This document shows, in pieces, positions 8,277-17,390 of a stretch of 64,000 bases of DNA. The notes beneath the pieces were generated by a model. The model worked only from the letters and a program-made list of their open reading frames with translations, did no database searches and was not told the DNA's origin. How positions within the stretch are numbered: the first letter of the stretch is position 1; every line of letters starts with the position of its first letter. The DNA lies in NCBI RefSeq assembly GCF_030848565.1, contig NZ_JAVDDV010000011.1, positions 49,702 through 113,701 on the forward strand, written 5' to 3'. This stretch comes from Natronolimnohabitans sp. A-GB9 (lineage in GTDB: Archaea > Halobacteriota > Halobacteria > Halobacteriales > Natrialbaceae). A program made the translations under genes and the position numbers.

Positions 8277-9152
8277 ATGCTCTCGTACACAGTGTATTCC
8301 GAAGCAGGTGGCGTCGGAAAATCGTCGTTGACAGCGAACCTCGCCGTTGCGCACGCTCGAGCTGGCCTCGACGTACTGGTCGTCCCGTTGGATCCACAGG
8401 ACGGTGACCTCAGCCGACTGCTCGGTGTCGATGCCGATCGAGCCAACAGTGATGCAGACAACCTTGTCCGTCACATGGTCAACGCACCAAAGGGTCCATT
8501 CGAGGAGCTTATCCGAACTGCAGAGGGCGTTGACATCATCCCTGAGCATAATATGCTTTCAGACCTCGCGGATCACCTTGCTCGCGAGCAACAGAAAGCC
8601 GAGGACTTTGGCGATGCGTACAATATCTATGCCCAACTGCAGCGCGTCCTCGCCGATGCTGGCGTTGCCGATAATTATGACGTCCTTATCTGTGATCCGC
8701 CTGCGACCGAGTCAGACCATCTCTACAACGCTATTTTCGCGACACGAAATCTGGTGATCCCGGTCGAGCCTTCAGCAAAAGGGCGAGCATCAGTGGAAGG
8801 CCTCGAGGAACTCGCGAGTAACTTTGCTAACCAGTTGAATATCGAGGTCGGTGTTCTGGCTGCAGTTCCAAACGGATTCAAGCGAACAAATGACCAGAAG
8901 GAACTAATCAGTGAAATTAAGTTCCCGACGCCGGAGGTAATCAGCGATCGGACGTCGATGATGGAAGGCTGTTGGAAGCAGCAGTGCTCGGCATTCGAGT
9001 ATGTCCACAAGCATCGCGACCGCCGACGGGACTACGAGCTTGAGACGCTCGCTCAATTCGATCAGCTGGCTCGCTACCTCGAGCAGGAAGCAGGTCTTGA
9101 AGCACCGAACCCGCCAGAGCCTGGTGCACTCGAGGAAGAGGTGAAAGCATGA
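8277..9152 (+). CDS. parA: ParA-type partition ATPase
   Basis: Plasmid segregation ATPase of 291 residues. The deviant Walker A region is SEAGGVGKSS at residues 8-17. The switch/Walker B region YDVLICDPPATES lies near residue 140. In classical ParA a lysine precedes GGxGK; here that place holds alanine, as I recall for many haloarchaeal ParA proteins. I chose the ATG at 8277 (MLSYTVYSEAGG) over an in-frame ATG at 8232, because ParA proteins begin just before the P-loop and because one TCTTAG box lies between the two ATGs. The next gene overlaps by four bases (ATGA). Confidence 0.9.
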   Translation: MLSYTVYSEAGGVGKSSLTANLAVAHARAGLDVLVVPLDPQDGDLSRLLGVDADRANSDADNLVRHMVNAPKGPFEELIRTAEGVDIIPEHNMLSDLADHLAREQQKAEDFGDAYNIYAQLQRVLADAGVADNYDVLICDPPATESDHLYNAIFATRNLVIPVEPSAKGRASVEGLEELASNFANQLNIEVGVLAAVPNGFKRTNDQKELISEIKFPTPEVISDRTSMMEGCWKQQCSAFEYVHKHRDRRRDYELETLAQFDQLARYLEQEAGLEAPNPPEPGALEEEVKA

Positions 9153-9595
9153 CGGGATTCAAAAGCGGGAGCGCCGGTGATCCATTCAGTAGTGGCGATA
9201 CAGACGACGATGCTGAGGATGACGAATCGGAGACGCTTGAGACACCGGCGTCAACGTCGAAGACCAGAACCGAAAATAAGTCTGAATCCAGCGCTGATCA
9301 CGACCAGCGTCGCGACGACGACCGTGACGAGACCATATCGAACGGTCCTTCTAGTATTGGACTCCCCTGGATATACGAGCGTAACAGCATAACTGACGGA
9401 CGTGCACAAACTGTCCAGTTACATCTTCAGCAATCAACGTTGGATCGTCAGCGCGAGGGGAAAATGGATGTTGAGGCTATTTTGGGAGAGTCTATTAAAA
9501 AGGCCGATCTTCGTGAGGCCGCGCTTCTAGTCGGCCTTGAGCACACCGACGAGGTTGCTGATCAGCTTCGGGAGTGGGGCTACGACTTCGAGTAA
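9149..9595 (+). CDS. Acidic partner of ParA, probable centromere-binding protein
   Basis: The 148-residue protein overlaps the parA stop codon by four bases. Residues 1-65 are low-complexity and very acidic, like the disordered N-termini through which partition adaptors touch ParA. The C-terminal half (from about residue 75, GLPWIYERNSITDGRAQTVQ onward) is a compact helical region. I see no ParB nuclease domain or ribbon-helix-helix motif. The position just after parA and the box cluster upstream suggest it is the DNA-binding adaptor; that is inference. Confidence 0.65.
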   Translation: MTGFKSGSAGDPFSSGDTDDDAEDDESETLETPASTSKTRTENKSESSADHDQRRDDDRDETISNGPSSIGLPWIYERNSITDGRAQTVQLHLQQSTLDRQREGKMDVEAILGESIKKADLREAALLVGLEHTDEVADQLREWGYDFE

Positions 9596-9891
9596 ACTTG
9601 GTCTGGAAGGTCGACAACTAGTAGTAGGGCATTCGAGTCACAATTGGCCAAAAAATACATCGAAATCATCCATCCTCCGAAACTGCGGTGGAGCACATTC
9701 TTCGCATGCTTATAAACCTACAAATGAAACTAGAAAATTCACGAGCTGGTGACTCCCAATTCGGTGCGAAAATCGGACGAGATCGAATTAGCAACTACGA
9801 ATTATTCACATATATGACAATCAGTCCGGAAATCCACGAAAATCGACAGCGCAGCCGCTACCGAATTAGTGAACCCGGAGTGAAAAAAGCG

Positions 9892-11622
9892 TTACCCGAA
9901 CTCACGCAGGAAGTCGCCCAACGCTCGCACGAACGTCTTCGCCGTGATCACTGGCGGTGACCGGATCGGCTCGTCGAGCGCGACCTTAATCAAGTAGTCC
10001 GTCAGCCGCCACAGATTGTAGATCAGCGTCGACAGCGCGAAGTTACACAGCCGAAGCCGGTAGTCCGTCGACGACGTCTTCGGCATGAAATCCTTGATCG
10101 ACTTGTACTGGTTCTCGATGTCCCACCGACGACTGTACCCGTTCACGACACTCGAGATCTCTTCGGGCTCGACGCGATCCTGGTTCGTCACGAACACCGC
10201 GTACTTTCCATCGGCATCGTCGCTCGTACTTGGGGCATAGAGGAACTCTGCCTCGTGGTGTACCTCGCCGTCAATCCCTAGCGGCACATCGTGTTTGACA
10301 GCCTCATCTGCCGTTGGATGTTCCTGAATATCCTGGATGGCCTCTAAATCATCTTCGTACTTTGGAACTGGTGAGAGATACGTGATCCCGCGCTCGTGAA
10401 CGTCTGCGTACACTCGGTTGACGTAAAATCCGCGATCGAACATCACCAGATCCAAATCGACGAACTGCTCAGCACAGTCGAGCAGTCGACTCACTAAATC
10501 GGCTTTCGAGTACGATGGAGAGTCGTCGGGCTCCCACGCAGAGTTCTCTTTGACCGGCTCAATACCGAGGACGATCGGTGCGTGATCGCCAACCAGCGTG
10601 ATGGTGGCGTACTTGTACCCGCGTTTGTACTCACCGTCTTTCTTGTACCCGCTTACCATCTTCGGGTAGTCTGGCTTCGCGATCCCTGCTTCCTTGTCTT
10701 CCCACGGCCAAACGTGGAACTGCTCGTGAGTGATGTCGATCGCCGCAACGGTCTCACGAGAGTCGAAAGGGCCGTCGGCACGGATCGAGTTGATGATGTT
10801 TTCTGTGGCAGCGTTGAACGCCGTCATGATAGTGTCCCGAATCTTGTCGATCTCGGGCATCGAATCATCATCCTCGAAATCCTCGAACGTGAGCTGGCCG
10901 TCCGAATCCTCGGGCGTGGCGATCTTCTTGATTGCGCGGAGGAACGTCGAATCGTCGCAGATGAGGTCGTCGTCGGTGAGCCAGCCGTACTCGGCTTCTG
11001 AGTGGGCACTGCCGTTGTTCGCGCAGATGCTCGCGAACATATCCAGCATCACCTCGTCTGAGTACTTCTTGTGGGCCGCTCGGTGTGTGTCGAACTCGGG
11101 AATGACGTGTTTGCGAGCAAGTGTTAGCGTCTTCTGGGCCTTCTCTTTCTTGTACTCGTTCTCGCTTTGTGACTCTTCCTCGGTTTCGGCTGGGACTGAC
11201 GGAACAAGACCTTCCGTGAGGACGTCGTTGTCGAGAGCAACTTGCCGGACGCCAGCAACCGTGCGATTGAGGACTTCTTGAGTATCCTCGCTGAACTGCG
11301 CGTGCGTGTACGAGAGCTGTTGTTGGGTCGGTGTATTCGAGAGATCGGTGATATCGAGGTGGAAGCTCTTGACTAAGCTCGGCTCCCGACCAAGTCGTTG
11401 CGCTAATTCGTTCTGGGAAATGCCTCGAATCCCTTTGAACAGGAGCGTGCGAAACATCTCGTCAGTTCCAAAGGTTACGCGGTTCTGATTGCGGGCATCC
11501 TCCAGTTCGTCGACGGGGATTGAGAGTTTCCGGATGACGTCCCAGAGGTGGTCTTCACGCTCACAGAGTGTCTCCGCGTGGACAATGATTGACTCAGCGA
11601 CAGCCGACGGATCAGTCGACAT
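9892..11622 (-). CDS. IS4-superfamily DDE transposase (577-class haloarchaeal element)
   Basis: The 576-residue transposase is apparently intact. DDE-type catalytic segments are visible: VAAIDITHEQFHVW (first Asp, about residue 295), DLDLVMFDRGFYV (second Asp, about residue 395) and GYSRRWDIENQYKSIKDF near residue 510, which matches the Y-2-R-3-E-6-K signature of the IS4 group. A central insert is very acidic. I could not find convincing terminal inverted repeats or target duplications, so element borders are not given. It separates the partition module from the accessory region. The nearest named IS cannot be given without a search. Confidence 0.85.
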   Translation of the reverse strand: MSTDPSAVAESIIVHAETLCEREDHLWDVIRKLSIPVDELEDARNQNRVTFGTDEMFRTLLFKGIRGISQNELAQRLGREPSLVKSFHLDITDLSNTPTQQQLSYTHAQFSEDTQEVLNRTVAGVRQVALDNDVLTEGLVPSVPAETEEESQSENEYKKEKAQKTLTLARKHVIPEFDTHRAAHKKYSDEVMLDMFASICANNGSAHSEAEYGWLTDDDLICDDSTFLRAIKKIATPEDSDGQLTFEDFEDDDSMPEIDKIRDTIMTAFNAATENIINSIRADGPFDSRETVAAIDITHEQFHVWPWEDKEAGIAKPDYPKMVSGYKKDGEYKRGYKYATITLVGDHAPIVLGIEPVKENSAWEPDDSPSYSKADLVSRLLDCAEQFVDLDLVMFDRGFYVNRVYADVHERGITYLSPVPKYEDDLEAIQDIQEHPTADEAVKHDVPLGIDGEVHHEAEFLYAPSTSDDADGKYAVFVTNQDRVEPEEISSVVNGYSRRWDIENQYKSIKDFMPKTSSTDYRLRLCNFALSTLIYNLWRLTDYLIKVALDEPIRSPPVITAKTFVRALGDFLREFG

Positions 11623-11919
11623 TGAGCCACCTCCTAGACGAACTGCTCTGTTTGTGGGCTGTATTCGACCAGATACTGGAGTGATAATATGTAGAAATGT
11701 CTGTTGAGCAGGAGTGAATATCAGTATAGGATAGAGTAAAAATTTGATTGTGCATTAGTGTCGATTGTCTGCTCTTAATTTGTAGTGGGAGACATATGAA
11801 GAGGCATGTGTGCTATACTTGGAGAATTGATTGTGGCTACAATTCGGTGTAAGTCAAGAATCAGTATGAATAGAATATCACTCGGAATTATAGTGGTGGA
11901 CCGAGAACAGGTAGGTACG

Positions 11920-12456
11920 ATGGGATTGGACGAACTCGAGTCGTTTCTTCGCAAGAAGGGTGCGGCGGAACTTATCACGGAGATCGGGACGGGGACAGCA
12001 ACGTTTAACGCACTCGCCGACGCGGTCGCGGTCAGTGGCTCGACGGTGTCCTCGCGGCTCTCGGAAGGTGTTGAGCGTGAGGTGTTCACGGTGAGTCACA
12101 GGCCAACCGAGCATGGGACAGAGAAGCGGTATGAGCTCACGATTCTTGGCCGTCGAATCTACGATTGGGCACAGCAGACGGAGTTCGAGCGGAAGATCAG
12201 GGAGTTGCGTCGAGTGCGCCACGAGCGGGAGATGGTATTCGAGCAGCTAATAGGGCGAATCAATCGAGATATGGAGATTCGCAAGATGATAGTCGACGTA
12301 GACCCACTCAAGAACGAGAACGTAGAGTTGCCTGAGGGTACGTCTGTCGTACAGAAAGAACTATCAGAGGAAGCGGCCCGTGAAGCTCATTTCGAACGGA
12401 TGGAAGAATCCCTCGAGCCAATCACAGACGACCAATCCGAAGAGAATTGTGAGTGA
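11920..12456 (+). CDS. Winged-helix DNA-binding regulator
   Basis: The protein has 178 residues from the ATG at 11920; an in-frame ATG at 11806 would add 38 residues that do not look conserved. Residues 1-75 form a winged helix of the HxlR/ArsR-like kind: FLRKKGAAELITEIGTG, a recognition helix around GSTVSSRLSEGV, and a wing at HGTEKRYELTILG. The C-terminal half is a charged helical region, probably for dimerisation or partner binding. It stands alone between an IS and a secreted-protein gene, so its target is unknown. Confidence 0.75.
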   Translation: MGLDELESFLRKKGAAELITEIGTGTATFNALADAVAVSGSTVSSRLSEGVEREVFTVSHRPTEHGTEKRYELTILGRRIYDWAQQTEFERKIRELRRVRHEREMVFEQLIGRINRDMEIRKMIVDVDPLKNENVELPEGTSVVQKELSEEAAREAHFERMEESLEPITDDQSEENCE

Positions 12457-12764
12457 AGAGGCTCTAACATTATGAGAATCCTGTTTACCTGTAGGTATTT
12501 GTCGTGACCACTCTTTGAACGAGTCAGCCGAAAACTGATAGAATCCCTATTAAAGTAATATCTACTCACCAATAGTAATATCTACACACATTCAAGAGTA
12601 TTAACGGATCTTGAAAAAATTACCACATTCAGGGAATTTATTCTTCAATTAAGTATATCAATCGAAGAATAGTATCTGGAGATGGAAAGTCAAGGAATAT
12701 AGAACGACACCGGACACCGGCCAGTGGAATAGAACGATAACAACAAGCAAATCAAGCAGATAAC
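12457..12764. other. AT-rich intergenic region with direct repeats
   Basis: This 308-base AT-rich spacer has no gene. The 12-mer AGTAATATCTAC occurs at 12554-12565 and again at 12574-12585, 20 bases apart, which is two helical turns and suits a regulator binding in tandem. It presumably contains the promoter of the secreted-protein gene. Confidence 0.45.
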
Positions 12765-13790
12765 ATGAACCAGAAGAAACCGCAATCAGCGAAAGGGGCC
12801 TCGAGAAGAACCGTTATGAAGACCCTTGGAGTCGCCACTCTCACAGGAATTGGCGCATCAGGTGTTGCTGGTGCTGCCAGTGACGGTGAAGTCGATCCCG
12901 ACGACCTCCACAGCGATGACAAGCATGTCTTTGACGCCGAGAAGCTGGAATCTGACGAGGCCATGTCGGGGGTCTATAGGGAATCCCCACTGTACCTCAT
13001 GGAAGAGGTGAGTGATGGGTACCTCGTGTACTACGATGTCGAAGAAGTCGAAGAGGAGTTCGAGACCGTCTCGTACGAAAAGGACGGTCCCTCGATTACA
13101 GAACAATTGCAGTCAGACCCCAAAACAAAGAAAGCCAAGGAAGAAAGCAGCAATACTATTGATAAGATCAAAGAAGAGGAACGATCGAACATTCGACCTC
13201 AGTCAAGCCACGACTTCACAGTCTTCCTTGGTAGTGATCGGTCCCGGTCGCTCGTCGACGATGGTGACGCAGAGACCTACACAATCTGGGGGAACAAAAA
13301 CGCGGAATACTCTGTCTCCGACAGAGAGACCCGAACTGATATCAGCGTCTCTCCTACAGCGTTATCTGACCCAGGTGCATATGCTGAACTCAGTTCGGTC
13401 TTCCAGGTTTCGGGTAGCGGCACAGAGTCCGCTACTATAACGGTCGAAACGTATCACCAAGGTACCCTGTGGGCAGCAGCAGGTGCGACCTCGGAGATCG
13501 ACATCGAATTCACTGTTGAGAATCTGAGTGGGTCCGGATCGTGGAGTAGTTCGATTCTTAACGAGCAAGTGTCTGGCCTTGTCAACGACGAGGACTTCCA
13601 AGGTAATGAGGAAACCTCCATCACGGTCAACCTTGAAGCAGGAAATCACTACCGCCTAGCCATCGAACAGACGTCGACATGCTATGTTGGCGGTTACAAT
13701 GGTGCTACTAACCGGTTCGGTGGTTACCTTTCAGGCGGTAATTTCAACGACGAGTACGTCCAACACCAAAACTGGAATATCGAATTCTAG
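12765..13790 (+). CDS. Tat-exported protein of unknown function
   Basis: The 341-residue protein starts with a twin-arginine signal (SRRTVMKTLG, then an Ala/Gly-rich hydrophobic run to about residue 38, no lipobox cysteine), so it is probably released or wall-associated. The mature part begins with an acidic region containing YLVYYDVEEVEEEFE, followed by a Lys/Glu-rich linker and a C-terminal region (from about residue 150) rich in Ser, Thr and Gly with alternating beta-type sequence (TITVETYHQGTLW, SITVNLEAGNHYRLAI). That suggests a beta-sandwich. I do not recognise the family. It stands alone. Confidence 0.7.
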   Translation: MNQKKPQSAKGASRRTVMKTLGVATLTGIGASGVAGAASDGEVDPDDLHSDDKHVFDAEKLESDEAMSGVYRESPLYLMEEVSDGYLVYYDVEEVEEEFETVSYEKDGPSITEQLQSDPKTKKAKEESSNTIDKIKEEERSNIRPQSSHDFTVFLGSDRSRSLVDDGDAETYTIWGNKNAEYSVSDRETRTDISVSPTALSDPGAYAELSSVFQVSGSGTESATITVETYHQGTLWAAAGATSEIDIEFTVENLSGSGSWSSSILNEQVSGLVNDEDFQGNEETSITVNLEAGNHYRLAIEQTSTCYVGGYNGATNRFGGYLSGGNFNDEYVQHQNWNIEF

Positions 13791-13910
13791 CTTCGTCGCT
13801 CTATAATCCCTTTCTTTAACTATCAAAACCCGTTGATATCCTCCCCGCGCTGAAGCACGAAGTTTTGCGCCTGTTCATCCATAAACACTCAGATCAGCCG
13901 GTCTAAGACC

Positions 13911-14132
13911 CTATTCCGATTCGGCTATGGAGCAATATAGGGTATACACAGCAGCGAATGCGATAAAGACGACAATCATACCGATCGCTACACCGACCCA
14001 CCCTCCATATGGAAATCCATAGCCAAGGAGAAGTAATCCGAGCTGTTCACCCACGTATGCCATCATAAGGATCACACCCAACCCTACAAAAAACCGGACA
14101 ACGAAATTTCGCTCAATGATATTCTGTTCCAT
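13911..14132 (-). CDS. Small two-helix membrane protein
   Basis: The 73-residue protein starts MEQNIIERN and has two hydrophobic segments (about residues 12-32 and 42-66) separated by a Gly/Tyr-rich turn. An in-frame ATG nine codons upstream is possible. No family recognised. Inverted repeats lie in the region beyond its start codon. Confidence 0.45.
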   Translation of the reverse strand: MEQNIIERNFVVRFFVGLGVILMMAYVGEQLGLLLLGYGFPYGGWVGVAIGMIVVFIAFAAVYTLYCSIAESE

Positions 14133-14482
14133 ATGTACTTCGTCCCCGCCGATCCACATAAGTTTTCACCTCTGTGATTACCGGAAATCGGTGGGTCTCC
14201 CACCTTCTGATGAACAATTCGGATAATGAATAGAAGATATTAGTGGTGAATGCCATTTCGTGGTGGCAAGTGGCGGCCACTGGTTGTCACTCGACGGCTC
14301 AAGAGACTATCAGAATGTGAGCAGTCGAATTGCGTCTCACAATGGGTTCATATCAAGTGGGTCGCGATGCTTCTAAACGGTAGCATCGCAGCAAGCCACT
14401 TGCTATAGACGATCACCCGGAATATCCAATATTTACCGTTGGTGTGATTACATTTATTATGATTGGCCAAACAATATATAAT
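14133..14482. other. Intergenic region with several inverted repeats
   Basis: No gene is seen in these 350 bases. Present are GGTGGG/CCCACC (14190-14204), AGTGGC-G-GCCACT (14269-14281) and a long interrupted stem at 14354-14402, in which CAAGTGG pairs with CCACTTG and GCGATGC with GCATCGC around a 12-base loop. The long stem lies about 80 bases before the regulator gene at 14483 and could be its operator or an RNA hairpin. Confidence 0.45.
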
Positions 14483-15304
14483 ATGGCTGACGAAGATAGC
14501 GCAGAACTCCGGTCGACGCTCCACAAACGACACAACGTACTCGCCGCCCTCGCAACCGAACCCCAGACGAAACCAGATCTCGTCGACGCCATCGCCCCGT
14601 CCCGTTCGACAATTGATCGCGCCATTAGCGCCCTTGAAGACGCAGGCTGTATTGAGCGACGTGACAGCACCTACTACCTTACCCAACTCGGCCGTGTATC
14701 TCTCGCTGAACATAACCGACACACGAAGACTGTAGACAGCATCGCTCGCGCCAGTGATATCCTTGACTCCGTCTCCACAGATGTCCACATCGATCCCGTC
14801 TTCTTCAGCGGAGTATCCGCCCAGACCGCCGATCCGCATGCCCCAGAATCTCCCCTTAAAGATAGCATCGAGGCGCTCAAGACAACCGACCGACTAGTCG
14901 GTCTCGTTCCCGTCATCCTTTCGGTATATATTGAGGCACTTACCGACCTTATCCGAGAACACGACATCAAAGCCGAACTTCTCCTCCACGAAAACGCATT
15001 TGATTCCCTCCTTGAACACTATCAGGACCAATTTGGTAAGATTGACATCACTGATCATATTGACTTCTACGTGACCGATCAGGACCTTCCCTATACTCTC
15101 TGGATCACGGAACACGACGAGAGCTCGCGAGCTGATATCACCGTCCATGAGAATGGTGGCGTGCGCGGCGTCCTAATGAATGATACCCCGGCTGCTCTGC
15201 AGTGGGTTCGCGACGAGTTCGCTGAGTATCTCGAAACTGCAGATCCAGTTACAGTTGATCTAATAGGCTCTGGTGAATCACTAGACGGCGGTGACTTCGG
15301 GTGA
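14483..15304 (+). CDS. Winged-helix transcriptional regulator with MITE-altered C-terminus
   Basis: The 273-residue protein has an N-terminal winged helix (about residues 8-75: KPDLVDAIAPSRSTIDRAIS as recognition region, then LEDAGCIERRDSTYYLT). The effector-type domain behind it is of the kind common in haloarchaeal MarR/GntR-like regulators, with LVPVILSVYIEALTDLI and LPYTLWITEHDE. The last residues, GSGESLDGGDFG, are encoded by the first 39 bases of a 180-bp inserted element. Without it the frame would end DLI-stop at the duplicated target ATCTAATA, so the insertion added about twelve residues. Probably still functional. Confidence 0.75.
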   Translation: MADEDSAELRSTLHKRHNVLAALATEPQTKPDLVDAIAPSRSTIDRAISALEDAGCIERRDSTYYLTQLGRVSLAEHNRHTKTVDSIARASDILDSVSTDVHIDPVFFSGVSAQTADPHAPESPLKDSIEALKTTDRLVGLVPVILSVYIEALTDLIREHDIKAELLLHENAFDSLLEHYQDQFGKIDITDHIDFYVTDQDLPYTLWITEHDESSRADITVHENGGVRGVLMNDTPAALQWVRDEFAEYLETADPVTVDLIGSGESLDGGDFG

Positions 15305-15445
15305 AAAAATAGGTCGCTCGAGGCCCCACACTGGAACAATCATGACTGCAGCCTCGACAAACCCGCTGATGACCAACTGATCTGCCGGTCTCAGCAAGAG
15401 GCCAAGACAGTACAACTCGGCGCAGTATGGCGATTCACCAGAGCC
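15266..15445. mobile_element. 180-bp MITE, copy 1, with 8-bp target duplication
   Basis: The ends are inverted (GGCTCTGGTGAATCAC at 15266 and its complement with one mismatch ending at 15445). Perfect direct repeats ATCTAATA flank it at 15258-15265 and 15446-15453. A second 180-bp copy with related interior lies inverted at 28737-28916. The interior has no gene. Ends starting GG(C/T)(A/T)CTG with 8-bp duplications are typical of IS6-family elements, so it is probably moved by an IS6-type transposase encoded elsewhere. Confidence 0.85.
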
Positions 15446-15739
15446 ATCTAATATGACCTCGCACGCCAATTCTGGATGATCTAAAGACCCGTTGGCGGTG
15501 TGTCCGCTGCCCAGTCCAGGCGGCTCACTTATCGGTGAGAATATTCTCCAAAGCGGCGGCCAAGTTCTTTGATGACTACAACGCCAGTCATCAAACGTCA
15601 GAGGCCGAGTTTTGTATAGCGACATAAGATTCACGTCAATTTCGGCGTATCTGCTTGTATAATTGCTTAGCTTGGTTGTCGAGCATACGACAACTAACTC
15701 AGCGGTAGTTTTACGTGGGTGTCATAAGTACTGAAACAC
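15446..15739. other. Intergenic region with possible recombinase core site
   Basis: No gene is visible. GTTGTCG (15675-15681) and CGACAAC (15688-15694) form 7-bp inverted arms around a 6-base spacer, just over 100 bases before the tyrosine recombinase gene. That geometry is like a tyrosine-recombinase core site, but it is short and unproven. Confidence 0.3.
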
Positions 15740-15808
15740 ATGAAAATGAGTGATTTAGAAACCACCCAAACCGGAGCGAACGGCCTTCTCGGGTCGGTGA
15801 GGGCATGA
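15740..15808 (+). CDS. Short leader ORF coupled to the recombinase gene
   Basis: ATG AAA ATG AGT begins a 22-codon ORF whose TGA overlaps the recombinase ATG by four bases (ATGA). It may be a leader peptide that couples translation, or chance. No domain can be expected at this size. Confidence 0.3.
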   Translation: MKMSDLETTQTGANGLLGSVRA

Positions 15809-17076
15809 CTCAAGAGGAGGCGATCAACTGGTCCCGCATGTCCCTCGAGGAACTCCAGCACTATTGGAACGCCTACGTCGAGGTCGACCTCGAGCGAGCG
15901 GGCGTCGACCTCTCCTCGCGGCCGACCTACGAGGAGATCACCGACGCTGGCTACTCGGGAATCGCCTACGCGCTCCGTCAACACCATGACATGACTCTCA
16001 CGGAGTTTCTCGCCACAGTCGGCTACGAGGAACCGGGCTCCTCGGATGGCTACTCCTGGGGCATCACCAACGAAACCACTGTCGACGAACTCGAGACGTT
16101 CCTCCGATCGCTCTCGCGGCGCCGAGGACTCGTCGACTCGACGATTGATACCAAACAGGCTCGCCTCGCGAAGTACGCTCGCGTGTACGCCGATCTCTAC
16201 GGACAAGCCGACCTCGTCGACCAGGCGGTAGACCCGTCGAACGAGAGCACAGAGTACGAACGCGTCCTCGGTGTGTTCGACGAGTTCGATCGGGAGTTGA
16301 CCACCGACGCCTCGAAGCTTCGCTACCACAGCGACGTAAGCCAGTTCTATGACCACCTCGAGCGGCGTTCAAAGGTGGCGTTCAATCCAGTCGCCGAGAT
16401 TCCCAAGGAGTTCCAATGGGAACCGGGCGACCCGGACAACCCGGCGCTGTCGGCCGACCAAGTGCGACAGATCTACGAGGCCGTAGAGTCGCCGAGTGAA
16501 GAACTCCTCGTACTCGCGTTGTGCGCGTGGGGCCTTCGCCGGAGTGAGGTCGCCGCATTGCACGTCTCCCAGCTCACACTCGAGGGCGACGACCCACACA
16601 TTGCCTTCGACGAGAGTCGGAAGAACGGCCCCGGGACGGTGGCGTTGATCTACGGCGTTCACGAACTCGCCGACCGCGTTGACACCCTCGGCTCGCGAGA
16701 TCGACGCTGGAACGGCTATCTGTTCCCCTCGAGCAAGTCTTCGAGCGGCCACATCGTCGGCGAGACGGTCCAGCAGCGGTTCCAGCGGATCGCCAAACGG
16801 GCGGGTGTCCGAGTAGATGGTGGGCCGCCGACGTCGAAAATGGGTAGGCGGTTCTGGTACACGACGTACCTTGAGGCCCAAAAGCACCTCCTTGAGAACC
16901 TACAGGCGATTGCGGCCGACCAAGGCAGTAGTGATGAGGGCGTGGTTCTGAAAAATTACCTCTCGGAAGGTGAGCGGCGGAAGTATCGGCGGGAGTTCAT
17001 GCGCGAGCGGCTGGCGGACGCGTTCGAGGTGAACTCAACGAGGAAAGCGTCCGAGAACGTTTCTAGACTTCTCTAA
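15805..17076 (+). CDS. Tyrosine recombinase/integrase
   Basis: The 423-residue protein has an N-terminal region, a SAM-like core-binding domain (about residues 90-195) and a C-terminal catalytic domain (about 215-410). The first catalytic Arg is in WGLRRSEVAALH (245/246), a Lys candidate is in SRKNG, the second Arg is in MGRRFWYTTY (348/349) and the Tyr nucleophile is probably in LKNYLSEGE (Tyr385). It could resolve plasmid dimers or integrate a mobile element. The divergent second box (RRFWYTTY rather than HxxR) is a form I associate with haloarchaeal plasmid recombinases. A short inverted repeat just over 100 bases upstream is a candidate site. Confidence 0.85.
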   Translation: MTQEEAINWSRMSLEELQHYWNAYVEVDLERAGVDLSSRPTYEEITDAGYSGIAYALRQHHDMTLTEFLATVGYEEPGSSDGYSWGITNETTVDELETFLRSLSRRRGLVDSTIDTKQARLAKYARVYADLYGQADLVDQAVDPSNESTEYERVLGVFDEFDRELTTDASKLRYHSDVSQFYDHLERRSKVAFNPVAEIPKEFQWEPGDPDNPALSADQVRQIYEAVESPSEELLVLALCAWGLRRSEVAALHVSQLTLEGDDPHIAFDESRKNGPGTVALIYGVHELADRVDTLGSRDRRWNGYLFPSSKSSSGHIVGETVQQRFQRIAKRAGVRVDGGPPTSKMGRRFWYTTYLEAQKHLLENLQAIAADQGSSDEGVVLKNYLSEGERRKYRREFMRERLADAFEVNSTRKASENVSRLL

Positions 17077-17390
17077 TCGTTTCTTTCCCAATAGATCGTT
17101 CATCCTTCTGATATCGAGCCTCTATACGTATGTAGCACTCCTGCTCTTTCTTGACCCCTGCTGGTGGTATAATCCGGGAATATATGTGTAAAATTCATGC
17201 CGTATAACTCTGCTATCAACGATGTAATCGGCTCGATCGTTCCGGATGATCCCGCAGTACGTGTTGCACCCGTATGAGGTGACCAGATAGGGCTAGAACT
17301 CGAGCGAGAGAGCGACGCTCGAAGCCAGCGGACCGATAGCCGTCAATAGTAAAGGGTAGTACCCTTTCGGTACAATAATCGATCACGACT
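17077..17390. other. Intergenic region before the copper island
   Basis: 314 bases with no recognisable gene between the recombinase and the membrane-anchored regulator. The only clear structure is the palindrome at 17351-17367, listed separately. This is the left border of the metal island. Confidence 0.4.
17351..17367. promoter_or_regulatory. 17-bp palindrome, candidate operator
   Basis: AAAGGGTA-G-TACCCTTT is a perfect 8-1-8 inverted repeat ending 23 bases before the GTG of the regulator gene. Position and form suit autoregulation by that winged-helix protein. Confidence 0.5.

Noticed and set aside
9688..9960. ORF of 90 codons overlapping the end of the IS4-like transposase
   Set aside because: It runs antisense into the transposase and shows no domain or codon signature.
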